Shown here: in pieces, positions 55,273 through 64,000 of the stretch
Layout of the letters: every line of letters begins with the position of its first letter
How positions within the stretch are numbered: the stretch's first letter is position 1
DNA from: Ligilactobacillus saerimneri DSM 16049
GTDB taxonomy: Bacteria > Bacillota > Bacilli > Lactobacillales > Lactobacillaceae
Assembly: GCF_000423265.1 (NCBI RefSeq)
Contig: NZ_AUHQ01000005.1
Coordinates: forward strand, 1-64,000
Reading direction: 5' to 3'
DNA: 64,000 nucleotides
Translations under genes and position numbers: made by a program
Notes under the pieces: generated by a model
The model's database searches: none
The model's input: only the letters and a program-made list of their open reading frames with translations
Told to the model about the DNA's origin: nothing

Positions 55273-55451
55273 ATGTCTAAATTTAGTTTTGAAGTTAGTT
55301 CACCAGCGCGCACGGTCAGAGGATACTATCAGATCATCCAGGAAATAAGGCATGAATGCAGGGCCAGCCTCCCGGAGATTTTACCATATGCGGAGTACCC
55401 TTTATTATCAGATGTACTGCTGTTAAGGCATTCCCCATCCGCTTTTCATTG
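55273..55451. other. Non-coding stretch, possible decayed mobile DNA
   Basis: A short plus-strand frame (MSKFSFE, then unrelated residues) begins here and runs into queH on the other strand. The start recalls IS3-type OrfA proteins but the match ends after seven residues. I do not call a gene. Confidence 0.3.
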
Positions 55452-56219
55452 CTACTTATTTTCTCGTTCAATGTTAAAGACAATTTCTGGGAATTCTTGG
55501 TCGCCATCCTTACCAACTAGAAAAGCCCGGGCCTCACGCCTGATCTGACTCAGGTCAATCCCCTGGGCCTTAGCTGCAAAGACACAGCCACAGTAGCACT
55601 GCCGGTAAATGTCATATTCATGACACATCTCAACTGACCGCCGGTACCCGTTATTCTTTTTGAAATCACTGGGGAGATACTGCGTATCGTATAACTCCTG
55701 AATGTCAATCCCCACATTGTTGATCACTTGGGAATTCTTATGGGGCGAGATCGTCAATGTACTGCCAAAGTAGTCAAAGCCCAACTCAACGGCCTTTTGT
55801 GCCACTAAATCTAAACGATAATTGTAGCATACCCGACACCGGGCCCCTCCTTCTGGCTCATCCTGCAATCCTCGAACCTGTTCAAAGTATTCCTGGGGCT
55901 GATAAGGAGCTGCAATAAATTGGACTTTATTTCCTGTTTGCGCGTTGAAATCATGAATAAACTTCTGCTGGACATACTTCCGTCGCAGGTACTCATCACG
56001 TGGATGGATATTAGAGTTAGCAAAATAAATCGTCACATCTGCATACTGGGTCAAATATTCCAAAGTATATGTACTGCACGGTGCGCAACAGCTGTGCATT
56101 AGGATCCGCGGGCGAATACCATTAGCCTGCCAACTCTGAACCATCTTTTGCATTATTTTGTCATAGTTAAACTTCTGTTTGGGGTTCATCTTGTCGATGA
56201 TTTCATGTAAATCAATCAT
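55452..56219 (-). CDS. queH: Epoxyqueuosine reductase QueH
   Basis: QueH performs the final step of queuosine synthesis, reducing epoxyqueuosine to queuosine in tRNA with an iron-sulfur cluster. The 255-residue protein (DUF208) has MHSCCAPCSTYTLEYL, GGARCRVCYNYRL, and QCYCGCVFAAK, giving the paired Cys ligands, plus ISPHKNSQVINNVG. It is unrelated to the cobalamin-dependent QueG. No other queuosine gene is in the window. Confidence 0.93.
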   Translation of the reverse strand: MIDLHEIIDKMNPKQKFNYDKIMQKMVQSWQANGIRPRILMHSCCAPCSTYTLEYLTQYADVTIYFANSNIHPRDEYLRRKYVQQKFIHDFNAQTGNKVQFIAAPYQPQEYFEQVRGLQDEPEGGARCRVCYNYRLDLVAQKAVELGFDYFGSTLTISPHKNSQVINNVGIDIQELYDTQYLPSDFKKNNGYRRSVEMCHEYDIYRQCYCGCVFAAKAQGIDLSQIRREARAFLVGKDGDQEFPEIVFNIERENK

Positions 56220-56242
56220 GATCCTACCCTCACTTTAGATAA

Positions 56243-57175
56243 TTATTTCTTTTCTTTCACGATATAAATCGGACGGTGCTTAACCTCAGTAAAAATCTTG
56301 CCAATGTACTTGCCAAGAATCCCCAAGCACAAAAGCTGAATCCCCCCGATAAAAAGGACAATACAGACCATTGAGGCCCAACCAGTTGTCCGATCACCAT
56401 ACATCAGGTACCGAATAACAATAAAGAGGATTCCCAGCCCGGAAAATAATGATGAGAACAAGCCAACCAGCGAAGCAATATCGAGCGGAAATTGGGAAAA
56501 ATTCACTAAACCATCAATCGAATATTTAAACAAGCCCCAAAAATTCCAGCTCGTATCTCCAGCTACCCGCTCCCGGTTCTCATATGGGAGGTACTTGGTC
56601 TTATACCCAACCCAGCTAAAGATCCCCTTGGAGAAACGGTTGTACTCGCTCAACTCTAGCACCGAATTGACAAACGGACGCGTCATCACCCGAAAGTCAC
56701 GGGCTCCATCGACGATCTCACTGTCCGAAATTTTATTAATGATCCGGTAAAACATCCGGGCAAAAAATGACCGAATTGGGGGTTCACCTTCGCGGTCCAC
56801 CCGCCGAGTGCCGACACAATCATAGTCCGTAGTTTCCAAGATCTCAACCATCTGGGGGAGCATATCTGGTGGATCCTGCAGGTCAGCGTCCATTACTGTA
56901 ACGTAATCCCCAGTTGCTAAGCGAAGCCCACATAGCATTGCTGCTTCCTTACCAAAATTGCGGGAAAAGGACGCATAATGCACATGCTCTGGATCACGGG
57001 CTTGTAATGCCCGCATTTTGGCTAATGTTTGGTCCCGCGACCCGTCATTGATAAACCAATATTCTAGTTCTAATCCGGGCAGCTGGGATTTGATATCTTC
57101 AACTGCCGCATAAAAAAGGTCAATTGTTTGTTCCTCGTAATAGCACGGCACCACAAGTGAGAGTGTTTTCGTCAT
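56243..57175 (-). CDS. GT2 glycosyltransferase, GtrB/CsbB-like
   Basis: A 310-residue enzyme with the GT2 domain (LVVPCYYEEQT, INDGSRDQT, VMDADLQDPPD, VGTRRVDREGEPPIRS) and two C-terminal helices (LFSSLFSGLGILFIVIRYL, IVLFIGGIQLLCLGILGKYIG). Such enzymes attach glucose or GlcNAc to undecaprenyl phosphate in the membrane for teichoic acid or polysaccharide decoration. No flippase or acceptor gene is adjacent. It may be cotranscribed with queH, which starts 24 bases after it. Confidence 0.9.
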   Translation of the reverse strand: MTKTLSLVVPCYYEEQTIDLFYAAVEDIKSQLPGLELEYWFINDGSRDQTLAKMRALQARDPEHVHYASFSRNFGKEAAMLCGLRLATGDYVTVMDADLQDPPDMLPQMVEILETTDYDCVGTRRVDREGEPPIRSFFARMFYRIINKISDSEIVDGARDFRVMTRPFVNSVLELSEYNRFSKGIFSWVGYKTKYLPYENRERVAGDTSWNFWGLFKYSIDGLVNFSQFPLDIASLVGLFSSLFSGLGILFIVIRYLMYGDRTTGWASMVCIVLFIGGIQLLCLGILGKYIGKIFTEVKHRPIYIVKEKK

Positions 57176-57218
57176 CCTAGCTAATTCTCAACTTTCTCTA
57201 AGTTATATACCCTTTATT

Positions 57219-57653
57219 TTATACCAGTCTAGTGTTCTTTGCAGAAGTTTCTCTACTCTTTTGCCTAAACCATGCGCCACCGATATTCTCCAAGTACATA
57301 ACTTGTTTGTTAGCAAGAATACATTCTTGCCGCCTGTTATCTAAATTAGTTACCACTCCGGTTACTTCATCGTAGTATCCTACTGCCTCATTGAAATATT
57401 CAATGGTAAGTGGCCGGTGCTCAGTCATACTCTGAGTTAAGAGGGTCCAGATTTGGGTTTGAGCTGCTTGGTCTAAGTACCGTTTCCGCTGATATTTTTC
57501 CCGAATCAGCGCTACTTCTTGCTCGAAGCCCGTCAGGGCTGCAAAGGGCGCAAATTGGGCAGCGCGCTTGGTGCGCGGCATCCGCGGATGATTCCGAGCA
57601 GGAATATATTCTTTACTGATCAATTCATCCCGCAGATGTCCTCTATTCTTCAT
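57219..57653 (-). CDS. YolD-like protein, DNA polymerase partner
   Basis: A 144-residue protein with the YolD signature RAAQFAPFAALTGFEQEVALI and LTIEYFNEAVGYYDEVTG. YolD proteins often sit beside Y-family polymerases and look like functional analogues of UmuD, though the mechanism is open. The ATG overlaps the polymerase stop in an ATGA junction. Confidence 0.9.
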   Translation of the reverse strand: MKNRGHLRDELISKEYIPARNHPRMPRTKRAAQFAPFAALTGFEQEVALIREKYQRKRYLDQAAQTQIWTLLTQSMTEHRPLTIEYFNEAVGYYDEVTGVVTNLDNRRQECILANKQVMYLENIGGAWFRQKSRETSAKNTRLV

Positions 57654-59170
57654 GCCCGGTGGCCTCCAATCTGCAGATTCCGCTCTTTCGTCCGTGCTCC
57701 AGGAAGGATGTCGGCCAATCTGATAACAATATTCTTGTTATTATACTGCTGCTGCAAAGTCAAGATTGCCTGTTGCAAGCGGTGATCACGTTCACGTTGA
57801 TAATCAGCATACTGCTCTTGTACCCGTTGTGCTAATGGGTCCACAAACAGATTTGTCTGCTCATACCGCACTGCTAGCTGGTTGCCCTGGCGGGATTGGA
57901 GATGACCAGCTCCTACCATAATGCGGCGCACCAGTAAATGCGAGTTGATATGTTGATCAAACAACGTATGAAAGGCACTCCGTAAGTCACTGGCGGCCGC
58001 CGTAGGAACAGCCAAGGTTGTATGGATATGGAGTGATTTGGGGCGGATCCGCCCATAGAAGTCCTGACTTAATTCTCCTTGATAGTCATAGTAATTTAAA
58101 CTGGCTTGATCATAGCTAATTCCCAGGCTGATCTGATCAGTCAAGAGGTCATAGCGTACCAATTGTTGCACCAAATTATCAATCATCCCACCTAAAGTTA
58201 AACGCGCATCAGCAACAGGCGTTGGAGCTGGCAGGATTTGGTTGGTAGAAAAGCCATGGGCGGCAGGATGATAATGCTTGATGTCTGCCATCGTCGTTGC
58301 TTCTTTGCCCCAGGCGTGGTCAATCAATAATTCCGCATTAATCCCGAACTCTTTGAAAAGCAGGTCTGCATTTCCCTGATCTGTTAATGTTCCCAACGAA
58401 GCTTGCGCAATATCCCTCATTGTCACTAAGCCCAACTTCTGTAAACGTTGCGCATACCCCCGACCAATCCGCCAAAAATCCGTTAGGGGTTGATGATCCC
58501 ACAAATCACACCGGTACCGTTTTTCATCTAGAAAAGCAATCCGGACTCCATCAGAATCTGGCTGCACATGCTTGGCCCCGATATCGAGAGCCACTTTAGC
58601 CAGATACAAGTTAGTGCCAATACCAGCAGTCGCAGTCAGTCCTGTTTCTTGATAAATCCGTTTGATAAGCAACCGGGCTAGTTGGTGTGCAGTCACATCA
58701 TGTGTGACCAAATAATCAGAAACATCCAAGAAAACTTCATCAATGGAGTAAACATGGATCTTATCTGCCGGCAAGAAGCGGAGATAAATTCCGTAGATGG
58801 CAGCACTTTTTTGGAGATAGTACTTCATCCGCGGAGGAACGATTTTGAAATCAATGCGCAAGTCGGGCGAACGTAACAATTTTTGCCGATAAACGGACTT
58901 ATGCGCAGAAAGATGATGACAAGTAGCATGCTGTGCTCGCTCCCGGTTGAGCGTCGCTACGGCTTGCTTTACCGCAAATAGCCGTGGCCGGCCTTTTATC
59001 CCAAAAGCCTTGAGGGCTGGTGAAACTGCTAAGCAAATTGTCTTATCTGTCCTCGTCTGATCAGCCACTACCAGGTTGGTATTGAGCGGGTCCCATCCAC
59101 GGGCACAGCACTCTACCGATGCATAAAAAGCTTTGAGATCGATCGCCAAGTATATCTTATCTCGTTCCAT
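57650..59170 (-). CDS. Y-family DNA polymerase (UmuC/UvrX-like)
   Basis: A 506-residue translesion polymerase. Catalytic acids are in YLAIDLKAFYASVECCARG and the SIDEVFLDVSDY block; the long C-terminal little-finger domain follows (TLGGMIDNLVQQLVRYDLL). The protein is longer than DinB and closer to UvrX/YqjW, the SOS polymerases of Bacillus and SP-beta. A LexA-like site lies at 59209-59222. GGATG precedes the ATG at 59170. Confidence 0.92.
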   Translation of the reverse strand: MERDKIYLAIDLKAFYASVECCARGWDPLNTNLVVADQTRTDKTICLAVSPALKAFGIKGRPRLFAVKQAVATLNRERAQHATCHHLSAHKSVYRQKLLRSPDLRIDFKIVPPRMKYYLQKSAAIYGIYLRFLPADKIHVYSIDEVFLDVSDYLVTHDVTAHQLARLLIKRIYQETGLTATAGIGTNLYLAKVALDIGAKHVQPDSDGVRIAFLDEKRYRCDLWDHQPLTDFWRIGRGYAQRLQKLGLVTMRDIAQASLGTLTDQGNADLLFKEFGINAELLIDHAWGKEATTMADIKHYHPAAHGFSTNQILPAPTPVADARLTLGGMIDNLVQQLVRYDLLTDQISLGISYDQASLNYYDYQGELSQDFYGRIRPKSLHIHTTLAVPTAAASDLRSAFHTLFDQHINSHLLVRRIMVGAGHLQSRQGNQLAVRYEQTNLFVDPLAQRVQEQYADYQRERDHRLQQAILTLQQQYNNKNIVIRLADILPGARTKERNLQIGGHRA

Positions 59171-59208
59171 AAAGCGAACATCCTTTCGTTTTTATTAATT
59201 AATAATAT

Positions 59209-59222
59209 AGCACGTATGTTCG
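59209..59222 (-). promoter_or_regulatory. LexA (SOS) box of the polymerase-YolD operon
   Basis: CGAACATACGTGCT on the minus strand fits the Gram-positive LexA consensus (CGAAC-N4-GTTCG type) at most positions; the right arm carries two mismatches. It sits directly upstream of the -10-like TATATT. Confidence 0.65.
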
Positions 59223-59235
59223 TTTTAGGGAATAA

Positions 59236-59260
59236 AAAAGAGACTGTTTCCAGTCTCTTA
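59236..59260 (-). terminator. Terminator of the fru operon
   Basis: AGAGACTG pairs with CAGTCTCT with a four-base loop; an A-run on the left gives minus-strand Ts. Confidence 0.85.
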
Positions 59261-59267
59261 GTGAACA

Positions 59268-61217
59268 TTATTCATTAACTGGCTTCTTCCAGAAGCTTAG
59301 GATCAAAGCAGCCACAATGGAACCAACAATCGTTGCAACAAAGAAGCCTAAGATGTTAGTTGCCAGTGGGGATACCCACAAGCCACCGTGAGGTGCAGGC
59401 ACACCAACTTTCATCATCCCAACTAATGCCCCACCAATGGCAGAACCGATGATACATGATGGTAAGACACGACCAGGGTCAGAAGTTGCGAATGGAATAG
59501 CCCCTTCTGTGATGAATGAGAAGCCTAAGATCCAGTTAGTAACGCCGGCACGCCGTTCTTCTTCAGTATACTTGTTCTTGAAGAAGGCAGTCCCGATAGC
59601 AGTGGCGAATGGAGGAACCATCCCCCCAACCATAACAGCCCCCATCAGGATAGCAGCAGTAACGGACTTTGGATCATTAGCAAAGGCACCAGAAGCGAAA
59701 ACATATGCCGCCTTGTTGAAAGGACCACCCATATCGATCGCCATCATTCCGGCTAAGATAGTCGTTAACAATACTAAGTTACCAGTCCCCATCCCATTCA
59801 GGAAGCTAGTAATCCAACTATTGATAGTGGAGAAGATTGGGTTGACGATGAAGTACATGATCAAAGCAATCAGTAGCAAGCCTAAAACAGGATATAGTAA
59901 CATTGGTTTCATCCCTTCAAGGGACTTTGGCATTCCGGAGAAGAGCTTACGCAAACCAACGATCAAGTAACCAGCGATAAAACCGGCAGCAATCCCACCA
60001 AGGAACCCAGCGTTAGAGTTGGCAGTATGTTGGATATTAGCAATATATGCTCCACCGAAAGAGCCCTTGTATACCATTGCCATAAACCCACCGACGAAAC
60101 CAGGCATCAATGCTGGCTTGTCGCCGATTGATTCAGCAATATATCCGGCCAAAACAGGTACCATGAAAGCAAAAGCCATATTCCCAGCATTGTTTAAGAA
60201 AACAAAGGCTTCGGAGTTAGCACCACCAAAGTAGCTTTCTACCACAAAGGAAAGGGCCATCAGAATCCCACCACCGATAACGAATGGTAACATGTGGGAA
60301 ACCCCATTCATCAATTGCTTGTAGATGTTACTCCAAGTAGAACCGTTGTTGTCATCTTCTTCAGCAGCTACGGCACCGCCTTCAGCATGGTAAACAGCAG
60401 CTTTGCCATCCAATACTGTCTGGATCAGTTCTTCAGGATGTCTAATTCCATCAATGGAAGCTTTGTTAACCAGTGGCTTACCATCAAACCGTGCCATGTT
60501 AATCTTCTTATCGGCAGCGATCACTACCCCTTGGGCACGGGCAATGTCTTGCGCAGTCAACCGGTGACCAACACCTTCGGAACCATCAGTTTCAATCTTG
60601 ATATCAACCCCGAGCTTTTCAGCAGCCTTGTGGAGGTTTTCTTCTGCCATATATGTGTGTGCAATCCCGTTTGGACAAGCAGTCACCCCAACTAGGTAAG
60701 GCCGTTCACTAGCAGCCATAGCTTGTTCACGTTCATCCCGGGCCTTGTTTTCTGCTTCCTTAGCTTCAATAGCCTTGGAGAAGATTGCTTGAACTTGAGC
60801 TGGTTCAGTAGCAGCTTTTAATTGAGCAACCACATCAGCATTCAGTAATACTTGGGATAAGGCGGCCAAAGCCTTCAAGTGGGTATTACTTCCTCCTTCA
60901 GGTGCAGCAATCATGAAGAAAAGATGGGCTGGTTGCCCGTCCATGGATTGGTAGTCAACCCCTTGAGCACTCTTAGCAAACATCACTGCTGGTGTCTTAA
61001 CGGCTGTATCGTGGGCGTGTGGGATCGCAATCCCATCTCCCATCCCAGTGGAGCTTTCTTCTTCACGGGCCAAAATATCTTTCTTATATACAGCTTCATC
61101 ATCGATGATGCCATGGACAAACAAGTTATGTACCATTTCATCGATAACTTCTTGTTTGGTAGTTGCCTGCAAGTCCATTACCATCAGGTCTTGCTTGAGC
61201 AATTCGCGAATATCCAT
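59268..61217 (-). CDS. fruA: Fructose PTS enzyme IIABC
   Basis: A 649-residue fused permease that imports fructose as fructose 1-phosphate. Domain IIA (1-150) carries the active His in GDGIAIPHAHD (about residue 68); IIB (about 170-270) has the Cys in VTACPNGIAHTYMAEE; IIC (about 300-640) is the membrane channel (MLPFVIGGGILMALSFV, MAIDMGGPFNKAAY, TEGAIPFATSDP). AGGGAGTG precedes the ATG. It is the last gene of fruRKA. Confidence 0.96.
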   Translation of the reverse strand: MDIRELLKQDLMVMDLQATTKQEVIDEMVHNLFVHGIIDDEAVYKKDILAREEESSTGMGDGIAIPHAHDTAVKTPAVMFAKSAQGVDYQSMDGQPAHLFFMIAAPEGGSNTHLKALAALSQVLLNADVVAQLKAATEPAQVQAIFSKAIEAKEAENKARDEREQAMAASERPYLVGVTACPNGIAHTYMAEENLHKAAEKLGVDIKIETDGSEGVGHRLTAQDIARAQGVVIAADKKINMARFDGKPLVNKASIDGIRHPEELIQTVLDGKAAVYHAEGGAVAAEEDDNNGSTWSNIYKQLMNGVSHMLPFVIGGGILMALSFVVESYFGGANSEAFVFLNNAGNMAFAFMVPVLAGYIAESIGDKPALMPGFVGGFMAMVYKGSFGGAYIANIQHTANSNAGFLGGIAAGFIAGYLIVGLRKLFSGMPKSLEGMKPMLLYPVLGLLLIALIMYFIVNPIFSTINSWITSFLNGMGTGNLVLLTTILAGMMAIDMGGPFNKAAYVFASGAFANDPKSVTAAILMGAVMVGGMVPPFATAIGTAFFKNKYTEEERRAGVTNWILGFSFITEGAIPFATSDPGRVLPSCIIGSAIGGALVGMMKVGVPAPHGGLWVSPLATNILGFFVATIVGSIVAALILSFWKKPVNE

Positions 61218-61266
61218 TGTTACACTCCCTTTACTAACATACTTGCAAATAAATTACTAAATCTCA

Positions 61267-62181
61267 TTAACCAATCTTAGTGATTTTGATTTGTGGCAAG
61301 ATCTCATCAATCTTGGCCCGCGTTGCCAAATCTTCTGAAAAGGCGGTTGCTGATCCACTAGCTAACCCATAGCGGAAGGCTTCGACCGGATCATGGGTAT
61401 CAGCATATGTCCCCGTGAATCCAGCTAACATCGAATCCCCAGCCCCTACTGAGTTAACCACTGTGCCCTGCGGTGCCAAGCTCCGGTAAACACCATCGGC
61501 AGTAACCAACAGGCCACCATCACCAGCCATGGAAATCATCACGTACTGTGCTCCCATCTCCCGAAGCTTTTGAGCATACTTGATGATGTCATCAATCCCT
61601 GAGAATTCAACGCCAAAAAGCTCTGCTAATTCATGGTTATTAGGTTTAACCACCAGGGGTTTTTCCTGGAGCGCTTTGCGCAAGCTCTCCCCAGTTGTAT
61701 CAATAACGAACTGGGCGCCTTTTTCTTGAATGATCTTGATCAGTTCAAAGTAGAAGTCATCATCCAGGTTTGGCACCAAACTCCCCGCAAAAATCACAAC
61801 GTCGTCTGCAGTCAAATGAGCAAACTTTTCTTTGAAAGCAGCGATTTCAGCTGGGGTCACTACAGGACCCTTACCATTGATTTCTGTTTCTTCTTCGGCC
61901 TTGATCTTGACATTGATCCGCGTGTCAGCTGCGACAGGGGTGAAGTCAGTTTTTAAACCATCCTTTTCCAAAGCATCGGTAATAAACCGCCCTGTAAAAC
62001 CACCCATAAAGCCCCAGGCAACACTGTCATGACCCAGTTCACGGAGAATGCGGGAAACATTGATCCCTTTTCCGCCGGGAAGTTTGTTGTCATAAGCCAT
62101 CCGGTTGACCAAACCCAAATGCAACTCTGGCAACTGGACAATATAGTCGATGGATGGGTTAATCGTAACTGTATAAATCAT
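61267..62181 (-). CDS. fruK: 1-phosphofructokinase
   Basis: FruK phosphorylates fructose 1-phosphate to fructose 1,6-bisphosphate, feeding glycolysis. The 304-residue PfkB-family kinase has GGKGINVSRILRELG and the nucleotide motif VNSVGAGDSMLAGFTG (catalytic Asp near residue 251). GGAGGTAAGG precedes the ATG. It is 11 bases behind fruR and upstream of fruA. Confidence 0.96.
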   Translation of the reverse strand: MIYTVTINPSIDYIVQLPELHLGLVNRMAYDNKLPGGKGINVSRILRELGHDSVAWGFMGGFTGRFITDALEKDGLKTDFTPVAADTRINVKIKAEEETEINGKGPVVTPAEIAAFKEKFAHLTADDVVIFAGSLVPNLDDDFYFELIKIIQEKGAQFVIDTTGESLRKALQEKPLVVKPNNHELAELFGVEFSGIDDIIKYAQKLREMGAQYVMISMAGDGGLLVTADGVYRSLAPQGTVVNSVGAGDSMLAGFTGTYADTHDPVEAFRYGLASGSATAFSEDLATRAKIDEILPQIKITKIG

Positions 62182-62192
62182 AACCTTACCTC

Positions 62193-62936
62193 CTAGATAA
62201 ACGTTTGGTTGACAAAACGCTTAGCAATCCGCGGTGACAAATTATCATCTGTGATAATGGTAGCGTCCGTACAATCAGCGACTTTAACAAACGAAACCTG
62301 GTCAAACTTAGTACTGTCAGCCATAACGTAATTCTTGTCGCTCTGGCGTAGTGCCATCCGCTTGACAGCTGCCTCGTCTGGATCAGGCGTCATCAAACCA
62401 TCCGTAGCATGAATCGCATTGATCCCTAAGAAAGCGCGGTTAAACCGGTATTTACTCAACTCAACCGCTGCATCCGCCCCGGCAATCGCCCGGGTATTGT
62501 TCTTGAGACGTCCGCCTAGAACAATCGTGTCGATCCCATGGTCTGATAATACTGCCGCACTCAACACACTGTTAGTTACCACCGTAATTTTTTTGGTAGC
62601 GTCCAAAATTCGGGCTAACTCCAATGTAGTTGAACCAGAATCAAGATAAATCACATCGTCATCCTGAATGAGAGCGGCGGCCTTTTGCGCAATCATCACC
62701 TTTTGGTCATGGTTTTTGCTCGACTTATCGGTCATCGTCATTTCGCTTTGGAGCGCACGCTTGATCTGTGCGCCCCCGTGTACCCGGTGTAAAAGCCCCT
62801 CTTCTTCCAAGAGCTGTAAATCACGCCGTGCTGACGACATCGAGCAGTCGGTTAAGCGGCAAATATCTTGGATCTTAACGATGCCATGTTGCTGTAACAT
62901 CCTTAAAATCACTTGCCGTCGTTCTTCTGCAAGCAC
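62193..62936 (-). CDS. fruR: DeoR-family fructose operon repressor FruR
   Basis: A 247-residue regulator: helix-turn-helix near residues 15-45 (VKIQDICRLTDCSMSSARRD), then the DeoR sensor domain (VIYLDSGSTTLELARILD, IDTIVLGGRLKNNTRAIAG). Fructose 1-phosphate, made by FruA, is the usual inducer. I chose a GTG start at 62936, 6 bases after AGAGGTG; an ATG two codons earlier is too near the site. It heads the operon it probably controls. Confidence 0.93.
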   Translation of the reverse strand: MLAEERRQVILRMLQQHGIVKIQDICRLTDCSMSSARRDLQLLEEEGLLHRVHGGAQIKRALQSEMTMTDKSSKNHDQKVMIAQKAAALIQDDDVIYLDSGSTTLELARILDATKKITVVTNSVLSAAVLSDHGIDTIVLGGRLKNNTRAIAGADAAVELSKYRFNRAFLGINAIHATDGLMTPDPDEAAVKRMALRQSDKNYVMADSTKFDQVSFVKVADCTDATIITDDNLSPRIAKRFVNQTFI

Positions 62937-62958
62937 TTTCATCACCTCTTCGTTTCAT

Positions 62959-62987
62959 ATAATACCACCTACCACAGCGAAAAACAA
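62959..62987 (-). promoter_or_regulatory. Promoter of the fru operon
   Basis: TTGTTT (62982-62987), a 17-base spacer and TATTAT (62959-62964). The -35 lies inside the operator repeats. Confidence 0.65.
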
Positions 62988-63010
62988 CCATAAAACACCA
63001 CAAACAACCA
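62981..63010 (-). promoter_or_regulatory. FruR operator, three tandem 10-bp repeats
   Basis: Three consecutive 10-base units (62981, 62991, 63001) share an AAAMAACCA-like core; read on the minus strand this is TGGTTGTTT. One helical turn apart and covering the -35, they fit DeoR-type repressor binding. Confidence 0.65.
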
Positions 63011-63270
63011 AAAAATACAAAAAGCCTTCGCAAGGCATAAGAAAGCGGTATCAAATGTAGTTAATATACCGTCAGATAGCGCAGTAACAGTCATCGTCTA
63101 CCATAATCCACCACAAATCCCTAAAAAAACTTAAATCCTTATTCGAAGAGAATTAAACTTGAACTGGATAACATTAAAAGTTACTGTAAAGTATTGTTAT
63201 TTCAGCGTTTGCCAGGCATAATAGCATATGTTTTTATAATTAATTTATCTATAAGGAGGATTCGTTATTC
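63011..63270. other. Divergent intergenic fru / DHA2 exporter
   Basis: No gene is seen. The exporter's AGGAGGA site is at 63252-63259, and TATAAT sits at 63234-63239 without a clear -35. Confidence 0.5.
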
Positions 63271-64000
63271 ATGTCTATGCGCACTTCTCGCGTTCAAATC
63301 GACACTAAAACACGCTTGATCGTTTCTGCTGTGTTGCTCTTATCAACCTTTATTAGCTTGGGTAGTCAAACAATGATGGTAACTGCCCTTCCCGTGATCA
63401 GCCATCAAATGCACGTTAGCTTGAATATTACGCAGCTACTGACAACTGCCTATACTTTAGTGATTGGGATTGTTACTCCCCTTTCATCCAATTTGTATGA
63501 AAAATACAGTAACCGCCAAGTTTACCTTGGCATCATCGGGACTTTCATCGTAGGGACACTCGTTGGTTGTTTTGCTAATAACTTTTATAGTCTCTTGTTA
63601 GCCCGGTTAATCCAAGCTTGTGCTGGGGGCCTGTTGATGTCTTTCCAAATGACAACCATGATTTCGATCTATCCTCCACAACGGCGGGGAACAATTCTGG
63701 GAATTTCCAGCCTAGTAGTAGCTTTCGGTCCAGCCATTGGGCCTACTCTGTCAGGGATCATCCTCAACTATCTTAATTGGCATTACTTATTTATCTTGAT
63801 TTTGCCATTGATGATCCTCTTGTGGGTCATCTCACTGTTTACTTTTCCTAACTATTCCACCCCGCGGCCAATCAAAATTGACCTGGTATCAGTCTTTGAA
63901 TCCTTAATTGGTTCTGGTTTGGCCCTGTTCAGTATGTCTGTTTTTGGCTATAACTGGGTAATCGCTTCTGTGATGTTACTTGTCGGCATTGGCATCTTGT
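63271..64000 (+). CDS. MFS multidrug exporter, DHA2 (EmrB/QacA) type, 3' end outside window
   Basis: The window contains the first 243 codons with no stop. Helix 1 starts near residue 16; MMVTALPVISHQMHVSLN is the DHA2 N-terminal D/T-ALP loop. ACAGGLLMSFQMTTMISIYPP and the antiporter motif VVAFGPAIGPTLSG (motif C, near residue 155) follow. It probably exports lipophilic drugs by proton antiport. AGGAGGA precedes the ATG at 11 bases. Confidence 0.9.
   Translation, partial: MSMRTSRVQIDTKTRLIVSAVLLLSTFISLGSQTMMVTALPVISHQMHVSLNITQLLTTAYTLVIGIVTPLSSNLYEKYSNRQVYLGIIGTFIVGTLVGCFANNFYSLLLARLIQACAGGLLMSFQMTTMISIYPPQRRGTILGISSLVVAFGPAIGPTLSGIILNYLNWHYLFILILPLMILLWVISLFTFPNYSTPRPIKIDLVSVFESLIGSGLALFSMSVFGYNWVIASVMLLVGIGIL

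Overview
The window looks like chromosomal DNA from a lactic acid bacterium, most likely family Lactobacillaceae. The reasons are strong AGGAGG-type ribosome binding sites with frequent TTG and GTG starts, a low-to-moderate GC Gram-positive style, lipoproteins instead of periplasmic proteins, PepX and PepI peptidases, an Opp peptide importer, a methionine T-box and a full fructose PTS operon. The genus cannot be fixed from the sequence alone. No rRNA, tRNA, CRISPR array, intact IS element or prophage was seen.

Layout. 1-3640 is the most disturbed part: a frameshifted lipoprotein, a GC-rich double hairpin, a membrane gene and a toxin-antitoxin pair that are both truncated at a shared junction, then a zinc-starvation unit (promoter, Zur box, zinc-free ribosomal protein S14, 38-residue peptide). 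3639-16080 holds housekeeping and stress genes: guaA, coaA, a lipoprotein, an SGNH hydrolase, msrB, helD, a glycerol facilitator, a CPA2 antiporter and a histidine phosphatase. 16079-23518 holds fetAB and oppABCDF. 23844-32011 holds hflX, a flavin-binding oxidase, two amino-acid permeases, an acetyltransferase and a three-gene zur operon. 32414-36600 is a methionine operon (T-box, metQ, metN, metI, M20 peptidase). 36693-46252 has pepX, an alpha-glucoside cluster (GH31 glucosidase, LacI regulator, sugar MFS carrier) with shared operators, a beta-hydroxyacid dehydrogenase and pepI. 46580-55204 has a MATE exporter, VOC protein, phosphoesterase, the terC-trx-crcB-crcB-degV operon, an XRE regulator coupled to a YitT protein, an orphan protein and a second degV. 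55452-62936 has queH, a GT2 glycosyltransferase, an SOS-type DNA polymerase with a YolD partner and fruRKA. The window ends inside a DHA2 drug exporter.

How it works together. Most genes serve growth on peptides and sugars: Opp imports peptides, PepX, PepI and the M20 enzyme trim them, the APC carriers move free amino acids, and the Met system answers to uncharged tRNA-Met. The zur gene at 29956-30399 is the likely regulator of the box at 3045-3067, so two distant loci in the window form one zinc circuit.

The least explained items are the zinc unit with its 38-residue peptide, the zur operon carrying a Ser/Thr-rich envelope protein and a membrane protein, and a dispersed 3'-UTR element with a conserved terminator-like hairpin seen at several gene ends.
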